From positions 3,149,501 through 3,213,500 of the forward strand of contig NZ_CP018221.1 of assembly GCF_001890385.1 (NCBI RefSeq): 64,000 bases of DNA, written 5' to 3'. Positions 44,137-53,440 of this stretch are shown here, in pieces; within the stretch, counting starts at the first letter, position 1, and the number at the start of each line of letters is the position of its first letter. Position numbers and translations under genes: made by a program. The notes below the pieces were generated by a model. That model saw nothing but the letters and a program-made list of their open reading frames with translations. It made no database searches and was not told the DNA's origin. The stretch comes from Tardibacter chloracetimidivorans. Lineage in GTDB: Bacteria > Pseudomonadota > Alphaproteobacteria > Sphingomonadales > Sphingomonadaceae.

Positions 44137-45225
44137 TCAGTTGCCGCGACTCCGGCTGCGCCGCTCGCCGCGCCGCTCCTTGCGGCGGGCCTTGGCCGCC
44201 GCCGCCGCGCGCTTTGCCTGCACCTCCGGATCGTTGTCGGGATCGAAGCTTTCGATCGGAAGATCGCCCGCCGTCAGATCGAACCCCAGATGCGCGATGC
44301 TCTCGGCGAAATGCCGTGGGGCTTCGGCCATCACGTCCAGCACGTCGCCATCGGGGTGATCGATGCGGATGCGCCGCGCGTGCAGATGCATCTTGCGGCT
44401 GATCCCGCCGGACAGGAACGCCTCCGGCCCGCCATATTTGCCGTCGCCGACGATCGGATGGCCGATCGCCGTCAGATGCGCGCGAAGCTGGTGGGTGCGG
44501 CCGGTATAGGGTTGCAACTCCAGCCAGCAGGCGCGGTTGCCCGCCCGGTCGATCACACGATAGCGCGTGCGTGCGGGCAGGCCGTTCTCCTTGTCGACGT
44601 GCATCTTCTCGCCGCCCGTTCCGGGCTGCTTGCCAAGCGGCAGGTCGATGATCCCGTCCTCGATGGAAGGCACGCCCACCACCAGCGCCCAATAGACCTT
44701 CTTCGCCGTGCGGCTGGAAAAGGATTTGGCGAAAAAAGCGGCCGCGCGCTGCGTGCGCGCCAGCAGCAGCGCGCCGCTCGTGTCCTTGTCCAGCCGGTGG
44801 ACCAGCTTGGGCCGCGACGGGGCGTCGAACAGCAGCCCGTCCAGCAGGCGGTCGACATGGTCGGTCGTCTTGGTCCCGCCCTGTGTCGCAAGGCCGGGCG
44901 GTTTGTTGATGACGATGGCCGACCGGTCGCGGTGAATGACCATCGACTGGACATAGGCGGCCTCGTCCTCCGCCAGCGGGGGCCGTTCCTTGCGTGGTGC
45001 CGCAAGCGGGGAGGGCGCGCTTTCCGCAGGGGGCACGCGGATCGTCTGGCCTGTCTCGACTCGGTCGCCGGGCGTCGCCCGCTTGCCGTCGATTCGAAGC
45101 TGGCCGGTGCGCGCCCAGCGCGACACGGTGTTGAACGTCGCCTCCGGCAGATGGCGCTTGAACCAGCGGTCCAGCCGGATGCCGTCGTCTTCGCTGCCGA
45201 CGGTGAAGCTGCGCACGTCGCTCAT
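44137..45225 (-). CDS. RluA-family rRNA pseudouridine synthase
   Basis: 362 residues from ATG 45225. N-terminal S4 RNA-binding domain (IRLDRWFKRHLPEATFNTVSRW) and pseudouridine synthase domain with catalytic motif HRLDKDTSGALLLAR and GRTHQLRAHL. Probably RluC-like (23S rRNA). The tail (about 335-362) is strongly Arg/Lys rich. Overlaps crcB by ATGA. Confidence 0.92.
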   Translation of the reverse strand: MSDVRSFTVGSEDDGIRLDRWFKRHLPEATFNTVSRWARTGQLRIDGKRATPGDRVETGQTIRVPPAESAPSPLAAPRKERPPLAEDEAAYVQSMVIHRDRSAIVINKPPGLATQGGTKTTDHVDRLLDGLLFDAPSRPKLVHRLDKDTSGALLLARTQRAAAFFAKSFSSRTAKKVYWALVVGVPSIEDGIIDLPLGKQPGTGGEKMHVDKENGLPARTRYRVIDRAGNRACWLELQPYTGRTHQLRAHLTAIGHPIVGDGKYGGPEAFLSGGISRKMHLHARRIRIDHPDGDVLDVMAEAPRHFAESIAHLGFDLTAGDLPIESFDPDNDPEVQAKRAAAAAKARRKERRGERRSRSRGN

Positions 45226-45611
45226 GCCGCCGCCCGCACCAGATGAATTGCGATCCACAGCCCGGCGACTCCTGCCGTTATCGATATCGTCGCATAGGCC
45301 AGCGCTGTCGGCAGCGCGCCTCGCAGCAGCATCTCGTACAACTCCAGCGAAAAGGCCGAAAAGGTGGTGAAGCCGCCAAGGAGGCCGACGCCGATGAACA
45401 GCCTGATCTGCTCGCTGCCGCCGGTGCGCGCCAGAACGCCGGCCAGCAGGCCCATCGCCAGGCTGCCGGCGATGTTCACGCTGAGCGTCCCCCAGGGATA
45501 GCCCGGGCCAAACAGCGCCAGCGCCCAGCGCCCGCACAGATAGCGCAGGCCAGCGCCGATGCCGCCGCCGGTCATCACCAGCAGAAGGTGGATTGGTTGA
45601 AAAGCTGCCAT
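45222..45611 (-). CDS. crcB: Fluoride channel CrcB/Fluc
   Basis: 129 residues, four membrane helices. GGGIGAGLRYL near the start, NIAGSLAMGLLAG, and the signature GLLGGFTTFSAFSLE, with the conserved Phe/Thr/Ser motif. Dual-topology fluoride exporter. No fluoride riboswitch is visible in the 27 bases upstream. First gene of the coupled run crcB-rluA-gph-74aa-ATP12. Confidence 0.93.
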   Translation of the reverse strand: MAAFQPIHLLLVMTGGGIGAGLRYLCGRWALALFGPGYPWGTLSVNIAGSLAMGLLAGVLARTGGSEQIRLFIGVGLLGGFTTFSAFSLELYEMLLRGALPTALAYATISITAGVAGLWIAIHLVRAAA

Positions 45612-45638
45612 TCGCCCCCTCTAGAGCAGGATATGCGA

Positions 45639-46487
45639 TCAGTCGACGCCGAAGGTCCAGCCTTCGGTCCGCGCGATCTCCGGCCCCATGTCCTTGGGCT
45701 GCCAGTAGAGCGGGTCCGCCGCGATTTGCCGCAGCCCGGCCGCCGCCGCCAGCACGTCCGTCTCATGGTCGCTGTACGCTGCTCCTGCGGCGGGGGCTGA
45801 TCCCAGGCGCGCAAGCACTGCGTTGAGATCGTCCATCGTGCGCAGCTTCAGGCCGCGCGCGCCGCCCATGCGGATGAAGGCGCGGCAATAGATTTCCACC
45901 AGCATGCTTTGTCCCGGCGGCCCCTCGTCGAACGGCCAGACCGCCAGCGCATCGCCCAGATGGTGCAGCAGGCGCATTCCTGCAAAGCTCGCCTTCGCCA
46001 CCTGCGCCGCGCCGATCGCGTCATAGACGGTGGACGCCTTGCCGCCGCCTTTTGCGTTGAAGGCCAGCTCGCACTGGCGGAAGTGCATGAAATCGGCCTT
46101 CTTTCCGTCGGCCGCGCCGAAATAGAAGTGGCGGCGGTGGTGTTCCTCCAGAAAGCTCGCCGCGCCCAGATCGTCGTCCGCGCACTTTGCGTCGACATAG
46201 GCCCAGAAGCCCCGCGCATCGCCCGGCACGTCCTCGCCCGGCAGATAGCATCCGCGCACCATTCGCGGCGGCGCGAAGCTGAAATCCATTCCGATCAGCC
46301 AGCGTTCGCTATCCGCCGCCCGTTCGCGCAGCCAGTCCAGCACCTCCCGGCGTGACCAGACGTGGCCGGGCGCGATCAACTCCGGAGGGGCGTCGCCCGG
46401 CCCGCAGGCGGCGATCGCAATGCCCTTGTGCCGTCTGCCCTTGGCGCCCGACCAGTCGATCGCGGCAACGCGGGTGAAATCCGTCAC
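45639..46487 (-). CDS. Protein of unknown family, RNase-H-like fold suspected
   Basis: 282 residues from GTG 46487; a longer frame begins inside the neighbouring palindrome and is not used. The N-terminus VAAIDWSGAKGRRHKG, then IGMDFSFAPP and a C-terminal SDHETDVLAAAAGL recall the Asp-containing motifs of the DUF429/COG4923 predicted nucleases (RNase H fold). The centre holds several conserved aromatics (WAYVDAK, HFYFGAADGKK). The assignment is tentative. It lies 27 bases upstream of crcB. Confidence 0.6.
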   Translation of the reverse strand: MTDFTRVAAIDWSGAKGRRHKGIAIAACGPGDAPPELIAPGHVWSRREVLDWLRERAADSERWLIGMDFSFAPPRMVRGCYLPGEDVPGDARGFWAYVDAKCADDDLGAASFLEEHHRRHFYFGAADGKKADFMHFRQCELAFNAKGGGKASTVYDAIGAAQVAKASFAGMRLLHHLGDALAVWPFDEGPPGQSMLVEIYCRAFIRMGGARGLKLRTMDDLNAVLARLGSAPAAGAAYSDHETDVLAAAAGLRQIAADPLYWQPKDMGPEIARTEGWTFGVD

Positions 46488-46496
46488 AACCCTTCC

Positions 46497-46523
46497 GTCA
46501 TGCTGAACTCGTTTCAGCATCCA
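46497..46523 (+). repeat. Palindromic repeat unit, type ATGCTGAA
   Basis: Hairpin of ATGCTGAA and TTCAGCAT around CTCGT, the inner part of a 27-base unit. The same unit recurs at 57070-57096 with one difference, and an inverted diverged copy lies at 46563-46589. The three together look like REP-type elements common in sphingomonad intergenic DNA. It borders the 45,639 gene. Confidence 0.75.
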
Positions 46524-46562
46524 TGGACATGGCGTTTTCGGTACATCCCCTCACGGTGTTCG

Positions 46563-46589
46563 TGGATCCCGAAACAAGTTCGGGATGAC
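46563..46589 (-). repeat. Inverted palindromic repeat, second copy of the pair
   Basis: ATCCCGAA and TTCGGGAT around ACAAG, in inverted orientation to 46497-46523, with the outer GTCAT and TCCA arms kept. The two units form a head-to-head pair about 40 bases apart. Confidence 0.7.
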
Positions 46590-46607
46590 AGAAAGCGAAC
46601 GAACCGG

Positions 46608-47924
46608 TCACTCGCCCGCCCGCCGTTCCTTCCTGAGCCGGTCCCAATAGGCCAGCCGCTCGGCGATCTTCACTTCAAAGCCGCGCGGCGAGGGGGTGTA
46701 GAATCCCTGCGGCACCATCTCTTCCGGCCAGTAATCGTCGCCGGAAAAGGCGTCGGGCGCGTCATGGTCGTAATCATAGTCGCGGCCATAGCCGATGGTC
46801 TTCATCAGCTTTGTCGGCGCGTTCAGAATGTTCTTTGGCGGCATCAGCGATCCGGTGTCGCGGGCTGTGCGCTTCGCCGCCTTTTCCGCCTTGTACGCCG
46901 CGTTGGATTTGGGCGCGGTCGCCAGATAGAGCGTCGCCTGCACGATCGCCAGCTCGCCTTCCGGGCTGCCGAGGAAATCATAGGCGTCCTTGGCGGCGAG
47001 GCACTGGACCAGCGCCTGCGGATCGGCCAGCCCCACATCCTCCGACGCAAAGCGCACCAGCCGCCGCAGCAGGTAGAGCGGTTCCTCGCCCGCTACCAGC
47101 ATCCGCGCGAGATAATAGAGCGCGGCCTGCGGGTCCGACCCGCGCAGCGATTTATGGAGGGCGGAAATGAGGTTGTAATGCCCCTCCCGGTCCTTGTCGT
47201 ACACCGCCACGCGCCGGTGGAGCAGCTTTGAAAGCTCGGCCGGGGTCAGCGGCTGGTCGATGCGGATCGAATAGAGCGTCTCCACCTGATTGAGCAGAAA
47301 GCGCCCGTCGCCGTCCGCCGTCGCGATCAGCGCCTCGCGCGCGTCGGCGTCCACCGGCAGCGCGCGGCCCTCCGCCGCCTCCGCCCGCTCCAGCAGGCGT
47401 TCCAGCGCATCGCGGTCCAGCCGGTTCAGGATCAGCACCTGGCAGCGCGAAAGCAGCGCGGCGTTCAACTCGAAGCTGGGGTTTTCCGTCGTCGCGCCGA
47501 CGAGCACGACCGTGCCGTCCTCCACATAGGGAAGGAAACCGTCCTGCTGCGCGCGGTTGAAGCGGTGGATCTCATCCACGAACAACAGCGTCTGCGTGCC
47601 AATGCGGGCATGCTCGCGCGCTTCGGCGAAGGCCTTCTTCAGGTCCGCCACGCCCGAAAACACGGCGGATATGGCGATGAAGCGAAGGCCCACCGCATCG
47701 GCGAGCAGCCGGGCGATGGTGGTCTTGCCGGTGCCGGGCGGCCCCCAGAGGATCATGCTTGCCAGCCTGCCCGCCGCCACCATGCGGCCGATCGCGCCGT
47801 CCGCGCCGGTCAGATGCTCCTGGCCTACGACATCCTCCAGCCGTCGCGGGCGCAGATGCTCGGCCAGCGGCTGCGCTGCTTCGGGAGTCGCCGAATCCGG
47901 CTCGGATGCAAACAGGTCTGCCAT
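46608..47924 (-). CDS. rarA: Replication-associated recombination protein A
   Basis: 438 residues, AAA+ ATPase of the RarA/MgsA (WRNIP1) family. HLRPRRLEDVVGQEHL at the N-terminus, Walker A GPPGTGKTTIARLLA, Walker B LLFVDEIHRFNRAQQD and sensor-1 LVGATTENPSFELN. Acts at stalled forks and clears collapsed replication structures. The BNR-repeat gene is 40 bases upstream. Confidence 0.95.
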   Translation of the reverse strand: MADLFASEPDSATPEAAQPLAEHLRPRRLEDVVGQEHLTGADGAIGRMVAAGRLASMILWGPPGTGKTTIARLLADAVGLRFIAISAVFSGVADLKKAFAEAREHARIGTQTLLFVDEIHRFNRAQQDGFLPYVEDGTVVLVGATTENPSFELNAALLSRCQVLILNRLDRDALERLLERAEAAEGRALPVDADAREALIATADGDGRFLLNQVETLYSIRIDQPLTPAELSKLLHRRVAVYDKDREGHYNLISALHKSLRGSDPQAALYYLARMLVAGEEPLYLLRRLVRFASEDVGLADPQALVQCLAAKDAYDFLGSPEGELAIVQATLYLATAPKSNAAYKAEKAAKRTARDTGSLMPPKNILNAPTKLMKTIGYGRDYDYDHDAPDAFSGDDYWPEEMVPQGFYTPSPRGFEVKIAERLAYWDRLRKERRAGE

Positions 47925-47964
47925 CCGCCCTATTTAGGACGAACAGGCCCGAACCGCGAGGGGT

Positions 47965-49047
47965 TCAGGCAAAGCGCACGGCGTTGATGGGCGGCAGCCG
48001 GAAGGGGCTCTGGCTCCACCGCTCGCCCGCATCTTCGCTTAGCCACAGGCCGCCCGTGGTCGAACCCATCGCCAGCCGCTCGCCGCTTTCGTCCACCTCC
48101 AGCGAATGGCGATAGATCAGGTCGTAGCCATGGGTCTGGGGCAGCCCGTCCGTCAGCGTGTCGAACGATTTGCCGCCATCGGTGGTGCGCGTCACCACCA
48201 GCCGCCCGTCCTTTGGATAGCGGTACTCGTCCTTGATCGCCGGCGCGAACCAGGCGGTGCCGGGCCTTTCGGGATGGACGGCGACTGCAAAGCCAAAGCT
48301 CGGGTCCACCGTCTCGTTCTGGCTCCACCCGTCCACCCCTGTTTCCGAATGGAAGATGCCATTGTGGTGCTGGATCCACATGGCGTCGGGCGCGGCGCGG
48401 CAGCGGACCAGCCGGTGCGGGTCCTGCGTCACCGGGTTGCGCTGCTGTTCGGGCGGCATATAGGTGGCGACCAGTCCGTCGCCGGCCGGCCGCCAGCTTT
48501 CGCCGCCGTCCGTCGTCTCCCACACGCCGCCGCAGGAAATGGCAATTGCGATCCGCCTGCCGTCGCGCGGGTCCAGCGATATGGAATGGATGCCCGGCTT
48601 GTCATAGCCGCCGCCGAACCATTGCGGACGGCTCGGCTGGTCCCACAATGCGCGGTTCAGCGTCCAGCTCTCGCCGCGGTCCTCGCTGCGGAACAGCCCG
48701 CCGGGGATGGTGCCTGCCCACAGCACTCCCGGCTCGCCGGGTCCGCCGGTCTCCAGCGACCAGAGCAGGTTCAGGCTTGGCGCATCCTCCTTGTCCGCAT
48801 CCACCCCGGCATAGGATGGCGCGGCAATCTCGGTCCAGCTATCGCCGCCGTCATCGCTCCGGTGCAGCTTCACGCCGAAATGGCCCAGGTCCAGCGCGGC
48901 ATAAAGCGTGCCGTCGCGCGAATCGTCCAGCATCATGCTGACCGGCGATCCCATGAAGGAGGTGCGGGCGATGTCCCAGTCGCCCTGCCCCTTGCGGCGC
49001 AATTCGAACAGGCCCTTGCGGGTCGCGGCAAACAGACGGTCCGACAT
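47965..49047 (-). CDS. BNR/Asp-box repeat beta-propeller protein
   Basis: 360 residues from ATG 49047 (AGGAG 8 bases upstream); a GTG at 49053 is possible. At least five Asp-box motifs: SDDGGDSW, SEDRGESW, TTDGGESW, TTDGGKSF and SEDAGERW. This is a seven-bladed-propeller, WD40/YVTN/sialidase-like fold; no sialidase catalytic set is obvious. No signal peptide, so it is probably cytoplasmic. The 17-base gap to the MoaD/ThiS-like gene upstream suggests they are co-expressed, a pairing known in many bacteria without an assigned role. Confidence 0.88.
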   Translation of the reverse strand: MSDRLFAATRKGLFELRRKGQGDWDIARTSFMGSPVSMMLDDSRDGTLYAALDLGHFGVKLHRSDDGGDSWTEIAAPSYAGVDADKEDAPSLNLLWSLETGGPGEPGVLWAGTIPGGLFRSEDRGESWTLNRALWDQPSRPQWFGGGYDKPGIHSISLDPRDGRRIAIAISCGGVWETTDGGESWRPAGDGLVATYMPPEQQRNPVTQDPHRLVRCRAAPDAMWIQHHNGIFHSETGVDGWSQNETVDPSFGFAVAVHPERPGTAWFAPAIKDEYRYPKDGRLVVTRTTDGGKSFDTLTDGLPQTHGYDLIYRHSLEVDESGERLAMGSTTGGLWLSEDAGERWSQSPFRLPPINAVRFA

Positions 49048-49064
49048 GTCCACTTCTCCTGACC

Positions 49065-49334
49065 CTAGCCCCCCGAAAGGGCCTGCATCACATAGACCTC
49101 GCTGTCATCGTCAAGCAGGGTGGCCAGCGCCGTCTCGCGCGGCTGCATCACATCGTCGACGAAGATTGCGATATGTTTTCGCACCCGGCGCTGGTCGTCC
49201 AGCACATAAGCGGTAATGCGGGGATAATCGGCGGCGACCGCTTTCAGCAATTCGTCAACCGTCCGCGCGGCATAGGGCGTCGGATCGACCGGCCCCAGCG
49301 CCTCGAGATGGGTGGTGAAGGCGATTCTCGGCAA
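49065..49334 (-). CDS. MoaD/ThiS-like ubiquitin-fold protein
   Basis: 89 residues from TTG 49334 (MPRIAFTTHLEALGP). Ubiquitin-like sulphur-carrier fold with KHIAIFVDDV and the C-terminal di-glycine ALSGG. The ending GG supports a thiocarboxylate or adenylated tail. No E1-like partner is adjacent. TTG is chosen because upstream ATG codons reach into tRNA-Thr. Paired with the BNR propeller gene. Confidence 0.8.
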   Translation of the reverse strand: MPRIAFTTHLEALGPVDPTPYAARTVDELLKAVAADYPRITAYVLDDQRRVRKHIAIFVDDVMQPRETALATLLDDDSEVYVMQALSGG

Positions 49335-49375
49335 AGGCGGCGCTCCGCGTTCCCGGCTTCCGGCCAGTCTAATGG

Positions 49376-49447
<72 letters not shown>

Positions 49448-49481
49448 CCGGCCCACGCTTTCCGCGATCGCTCCGGCAAGG

Positions 49482-49763
49482 TCAAGAGGCGGCCGTCTCC
49501 GCCGGGGTGCGCGCCTGTATGGCCAGTGCATGCACCCGCTCCGCCAGCAAGTCGCTGAGCGCGGCGTTCACCATGCGCTGGCGCTCGACCCGCGATCGCC
49601 CCTCGAACGCGGCCGAGGTGATCTTCACTGTAAAATGGCTTTCGCCGCGCGCATCATGGCCCGCATGGCCCCGGTGCTTTTCGCTGTCGTCCATCACCTG
49701 GAGCGATTCCGGGGACAGCGCTTTGCGAAGGCGCGTTTCAATTTCGCGTGCAATCGGTCCCAT
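49482..49763 (-). CDS. bolA: BolA-family protein
   Basis: 93 residues. BolA fold with IETRLRKALSPESLQVMDDSEKH, HFTVKITSAAFEGRSRVERQRMVNAALSDLL and the conserved His in VHALAI. BolA proteins pair with monothiol glutaredoxins in iron-sulphur handling and affect morphology. It is divergent from the DnaJ-cobS-cobT run, a conserved alphaproteobacterial gene order. Confidence 0.9.
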   Translation of the reverse strand: MGPIAREIETRLRKALSPESLQVMDDSEKHRGHAGHDARGESHFTVKITSAAFEGRSRVERQRMVNAALSDLLAERVHALAIQARTPAETAAS

Positions 49764-49834
49764 AACCGGTCCAATTCCCCAATTCTTTTCCTATATAGGC
49801 GCTTTGGCACGGATCGCAGCGGAGCGGAACAGCA

Positions 49835-50473
49835 TTGGCGGACGGCGGCGGCATGGGTGAAGGCGAACGGCAGGGCAGCGCATCGGCGCGCCGTCCCGGC
49901 CGCTTCCATGGGCGTGTCGCGGCCGACGGGCGCGGCTGCGAGCATCCGGGCTGCGAGGAAGCCGGGGAGTTCCGGGCGCCCCGCGACCGGGCGGCGCAGG
50001 GCGCGGGGCCACCGGCCGATCGCTGGCGCTGGTTCTGCCTCGATCATGTCCGCGCCTTCAACGCGGGCTATAATTATTTCAAGGGCATGACTCCCGATGA
50101 GATCGAGGCTGCGCAGCGCCCCCTTGCCGGGTGGGAAAGGGAAACGCGGGTCTTCGCCGCCAATGGGGATCCGGAACCGGCATGGTCGCGCTTTACCGAT
50201 CCGGCGGATATATTGAGCGCGCGATTCGCCCGTTCGGCGGTGGAGCAGCCGGTTTCGCGCAACGGACAGGTGCTTTCCGGCGAGGATCGCAAGGCCCTGA
50301 AGGTGCTGGGGCTGGACGCCTGCGCCAGCCTGCACGACATCCGCCGGGCCTATGCGGAGCGGGTCCGGCGCTATCATCCCGACAAGAACGGCGGGGACCG
50401 CACGCACGAGCGGGCTTTGCAGGCCGTGATTTCGGCCTATACGCATCTGAGAAAGGCTCCGGCCTTCTCCTGA
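49835..50473 (+). CDS. J-domain protein upstream of cobS
   Basis: 212 residues from TTG 49835, with an ATG alternative at 49853. The C-terminal J domain (about 150-212) has VLGLDACASLHDIRRAYAERVRRYHPDKNG with intact HPD. The N-terminal part (about 30-120) has CEHPGCEEAGEF and RWFCLDHVRAFNAGYNYFKGM, with four possible metal-binding cysteines/His. It is probably a specialised co-chaperone rather than DnaJ. Ends 20 bases before cobS. Confidence 0.85.
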   Translation: MADGGGMGEGERQGSASARRPGRFHGRVAADGRGCEHPGCEEAGEFRAPRDRAAQGAGPPADRWRWFCLDHVRAFNAGYNYFKGMTPDEIEAAQRPLAGWERETRVFAANGDPEPAWSRFTDPADILSARFARSAVEQPVSRNGQVLSGEDRKALKVLGLDACASLHDIRRAYAERVRRYHPDKNGGDRTHERALQAVISAYTHLRKAPAFS

Positions 50474-50493
50474 AGGAGCAGTGAAAGTTCGTC

Positions 50494-51501
50494 ATGGCCA
50501 GTTTGCCTGAAATCAATCCCGACACCCGCGCCGATACGGTGATGGACGCGCCGGACCTCAAGGTCTCGGCGCGCGAGCTGTTCGGCCTCGACACCGACAT
50601 GATGGTGCCCGCCTTTTCCGAAAAGGACGAGCGGGTGCCCGATCTGGACCCGAGCTATGTGTTCGATCCCGACACGACCATGGCGATTCTCGCGGGCTTC
50701 GCCCACAATCGCCGGGTGATGGTGCAGGGCTATCACGGCACCGGCAAGTCGACGCATATCGAGCAGGTTGCCGCGCGGCTGAACTGGCCGTGCATCCGGA
50801 TCAACCTCGACAGCCACATCAGCCGCATCGATCTGGTCGGCAAGGACGCGATCGTGCTGCGCGCTGGCCAGCAGGTGACGGAGTTTCGCGAGGGGCTGCT
50901 GCCCTGGGCGCTCCAGACGCCGACCGCGCTCGTGTTCGACGAATATGACGCCGGCCGCCCGGACGTGATGTTCGTCATCCAGCGCGTGCTGGAGGTGGAA
51001 GGCAAGCTGACGCTGCTCGACCAGAACCGCGTCATCCGGCCCAATCCGTGGTTCCGCCTGTTCGCCACCGCCAACACCATCGGCCTTGGCGACACGACGG
51101 GCCTCTATCACGGCACGCAGCAGATCAACCAGGGCCAGATGGACCGCTGGAACATCGTCACCACGCTCAACTATCTGCCGCCCGAGACCGAGGTGCAGAT
51201 CGTGCTCGCCAAGTCGGGCGAATATGATCTGCCCGGCGGCAAGGAGACGGTGCAGAAGATGGTGAAGGTGGCCGAACTCAGCCGCCAGGGCTTCGTCAAC
51301 GGCGACATCTCCACCGTCATGAGCCCGCGGACGGTCATCACCTGGGCGCAGAATGCGCTGATCTTCGGCGATGTCGGCTTTGCCTTCCGCGTCTCGTTCC
51401 TCAATAAGTGCGACGAGATCGAGCGGCCGCTGGTAGCTGAATATTATCAGCGCGTCTTCGGCAAGGATCTGCCCGAATCGATCGCGCACCGCGCGGCCTG
51501 A
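50494..51501 (+). CDS. cobS: CobS-type AAA+ ATPase (cobaltochelatase subunit)
   Basis: 335 residues. MoxR-type AAA+ with Walker [19 protein letters not shown], Walker [11 protein letters not shown] and a sensor [12 protein letters not shown]. CobS works with CobT and CobN to insert cobalt into hydrogenobyrinic acid diamide in the aerobic B12 pathway. No other cob gene is in this window. Pairing with CobT directly downstream (21-base gap) is universal. Confidence 0.92.
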   Translation: MASLPEINPDTRADTVMDAPDLKVSARELFGLDTDMMVPAFSEKDERVPDLDPSYVFDPDTTMAILAGFAHNRRVMVQGYHGTGKSTHIEQVAARLNWPCIRINLDSHISRIDLVGKDAIVLRAGQQVTEFREGLLPWALQTPTALVFDEYDAGRPDVMFVIQRVLEVEGKLTLLDQNRVIRPNPWFRLFATANTIGLGDTTGLYHGTQQINQGQMDRWNIVTTLNYLPPETEVQIVLAKSGEYDLPGGKETVQKMVKVAELSRQGFVNGDISTVMSPRTVITWAQNALIFGDVGFAFRVSFLNKCDEIERPLVAEYYQRVFGKDLPESIAHRAA

Positions 51502-51522
51502 CGGGCGGGGGGCTGAACGGTC

Positions 51523-53385
51523 TTGGCCGAGAAAAATCCCCTTGAGGATTTCCGGCAGGCGCTCGGCGCGGCCGCCCGCGCCCTTGCGCACGATCCGGAG
51601 GCGGAGCTGGGCTATACCGCCGACGCTCCGGGCATGTCCGAAAAGTCGATGAAGGTGCCGATCCCGGGGCGCAATCTCACGTCCCGGCAGATCGCCGAGG
51701 CGCGCGGCTGGGCCGATGCCTTTGCGCTGAAGCTGCGCCACCACAATGCCGCCGCCCATGCGAAGTCCCGCCCGGTGGAGCCGGTCGCCCGCGCCGTGTT
51801 CGATGCGCTGGAGCAGGTGCGGGTGGAGGCGCTTGGCGCGCGGGAGATGGAGGGCGTCGCCGCCAATCTTTCGCAGATGGTCGAAACGCGGGTCCAGGCC
51901 GATCCGATCGTCCGCGCGCGCAACAAGGCCGAAGTGCCGCTTGCGACGGCCGTGGCGCTGATGCTTCGCGAAAAGCTCACGGGCGAAGCGCCGCCCGCGC
52001 AGGCGATCACGCCGCTGATGCTGGTGCGGGACGAGATTCTAGAAAAGGCCGGTGGCGACCTCGACGCGCTGGAAGGCGCGCTTGCCGATCAGCAGGCGTT
52101 CGCCGATCTTTCCACCCGGCTGCTGCGCGATCTCGACCTGCTCGATGCCGAGGCGCAGCCCGAAATCGATCAGGACGAGACCAGCGAGAACGAAGGCGAG
52201 GACGAATCCCAGCCGGGCGAGGACGGCGAGGATCAGGACGACAGCGGCGGCGCTCAGGATCAGCAGGTCGACGCCCGGCCCGAGCTGTCGGACGGCGAGG
52301 GCGAGGAGGACGATCAGGGCGAGGCCGAGGGCGAGGGCGACGGTGAAACCGACGCCGACCTTGGCGAAGACGGCGCGGAGGGCATGCTGCCCGTGCGGCC
52401 CAACCGGCCGTTCTCCGATCTTGCGCCCGGCTTTGATTATCGCGCCTACACCCAGATGTTCGATGAAACCGTCGCCGCGCAGGAACTGTGCGACGAGGAG
52501 GAGCTGACGCGCCTGCGCGCCTATCTGGATCAGCAGCTCATCCATCTGCAGGGGGCCGTGTCCAAGCTCGCCAACCGGCTCCAGCGCCGCCTCATGGCGC
52601 AGCAGAACCGGAGCTGGGATTTCGATCAGGAGGAAGGGCTGCTCGATAGCGCCCGGCTATCGCGCATCATCGCCAACCCCTCGCATTCGCTGTCCTACAA
52701 GGTGGAGCGCGACACCGAATTTCGCGATACGGTCGTGACGCTGCTGATCGACAATTCCGGGTCGATGCGCGGACGGCCGATCTCGATTGCGGCCATCTCG
52801 GCGGATATTCTCGCCCGCACGCTGGAACGCTGCGGTGTGAAGGTGGAGATTCTGGGCTTCACCACCCGCGCATGGAAGGGCGGCCAGTCGCGCGAGAAAT
52901 GGCTGGCGGAAGGGCGGCCCGCGCTGCCCGGCCGTCTCAACGACCTGCGCCACATCATCTACAAGACCGCCGACGCGCCCTGGCGGCGCGCGCGCAAGAA
53001 CCTGGGCCTGATGATGCGCGAGGGCCTGCTCAAGGAGAATATCGACGGCGAGGCGCTGCTCTGGGCGCATGGGCGGCTGATCGCCCGGCCGGAGGATCGC
53101 CGGATATTGATGGTGATTTCAGACGGCGCGCCGGTGGATGATTCCACCCTGTCGGTCAATTCCGGCGCTTATCTTGAAAAGCATCTGCGGCAGGTGATCC
53201 ACTGGATCGAGAACCGCTCGCCGGTGGAACTGATCGCGATCGGCATCGGTCATGACGTCACCCGCTATTATCGCGATGCGGTGACGATCATGGACGCCGA
53301 GCAGCTTGGCGGCACCATGGTGGAACGGCTGGCCGAACTCTTCGATGAAGATGGCGCTCCACAGCGGGCGGCGTACCGGGCATAA
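51523..53385 (+). CDS. cobT: CobT-type VWA protein (cobaltochelatase subunit)
   Basis: 620 residues, TTG start ([17 protein letters not shown]). Long N-terminal part, an acidic low-complexity stretch (about 215-285, nearly all Asp/Glu/Gly/Gln), then a VWA domain with MIDAS motif [16 protein letters not shown] (DxSxS). Forms the hexameric CobS-CobT complex that drives cobalt insertion. Its stop overlaps the U-tract arm of the terminator from the opposite strand. Acidic stretch is a known feature of CobT. Confidence 0.92.
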   Translation: MAEKNPLEDFRQALGAAARALAHDPEAELGYTADAPGMSEKSMKVPIPGRNLTSRQIAEARGWADAFALKLRHHNAAAHAKSRPVEPVARAVFDALEQVRVEALGAREMEGVAANLSQMVETRVQADPIVRARNKAEVPLATAVALMLREKLTGEAPPAQAITPLMLVRDEILEKAGGDLDALEGALADQQAFADLSTRLLRDLDLLDAEAQPEIDQDETSENEGEDESQPGEDGEDQDDSGGAQDQQVDARPELSDGEGEEDDQGEAEGEGDGETDADLGEDGAEGMLPVRPNRPFSDLAPGFDYRAYTQMFDETVAAQELCDEEELTRLRAYLDQQLIHLQGAVSKLANRLQRRLMAQQNRSWDFDQEEGLLDSARLSRIIANPSHSLSYKVERDTEFRDTVVTLLIDNSGSMRGRPISIAAISADILARTLERCGVKVEILGFTTRAWKGGQSREKWLAEGRPALPGRLNDLRHIIYKTADAPWRRARKNLGLMMREGLLKENIDGEALLWAHGRLIARPEDRRILMVISDGAPVDDSTLSVNSGAYLEKHLRQVIHWIENRSPVELIAIGIGHDVTRYYRDAVTIMDAEQLGGTMVERLAELFDEDGAPQRAAYRA

Positions 53386-53418
53386 AAAAGTGCGCCGGAA
53401 CCTGATATCCCGGCGCAC
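53384..53418 (-). terminator. Rho-independent terminator for the 53,441 gene
   Basis: GTGCGCCGG (53390-53398) pairs with CCGGCGCAC (53410-53418), nine GC-rich pairs, and on the minus strand it is followed by six U residues (A tract at 53384-53389). It follows the stop of the glycine-zipper gene and abuts the cobT stop. Confidence 0.85.
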
Positions 53419-53440
53419 AGGGTGAAGAACTGGTTGTCGA

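Noticed and set aside
50474-50493. Cobalamin riboswitch ahead of cobS
   Set aside because: Only 20 bases separate cobS from the J-domain gene; there is no room for the element.
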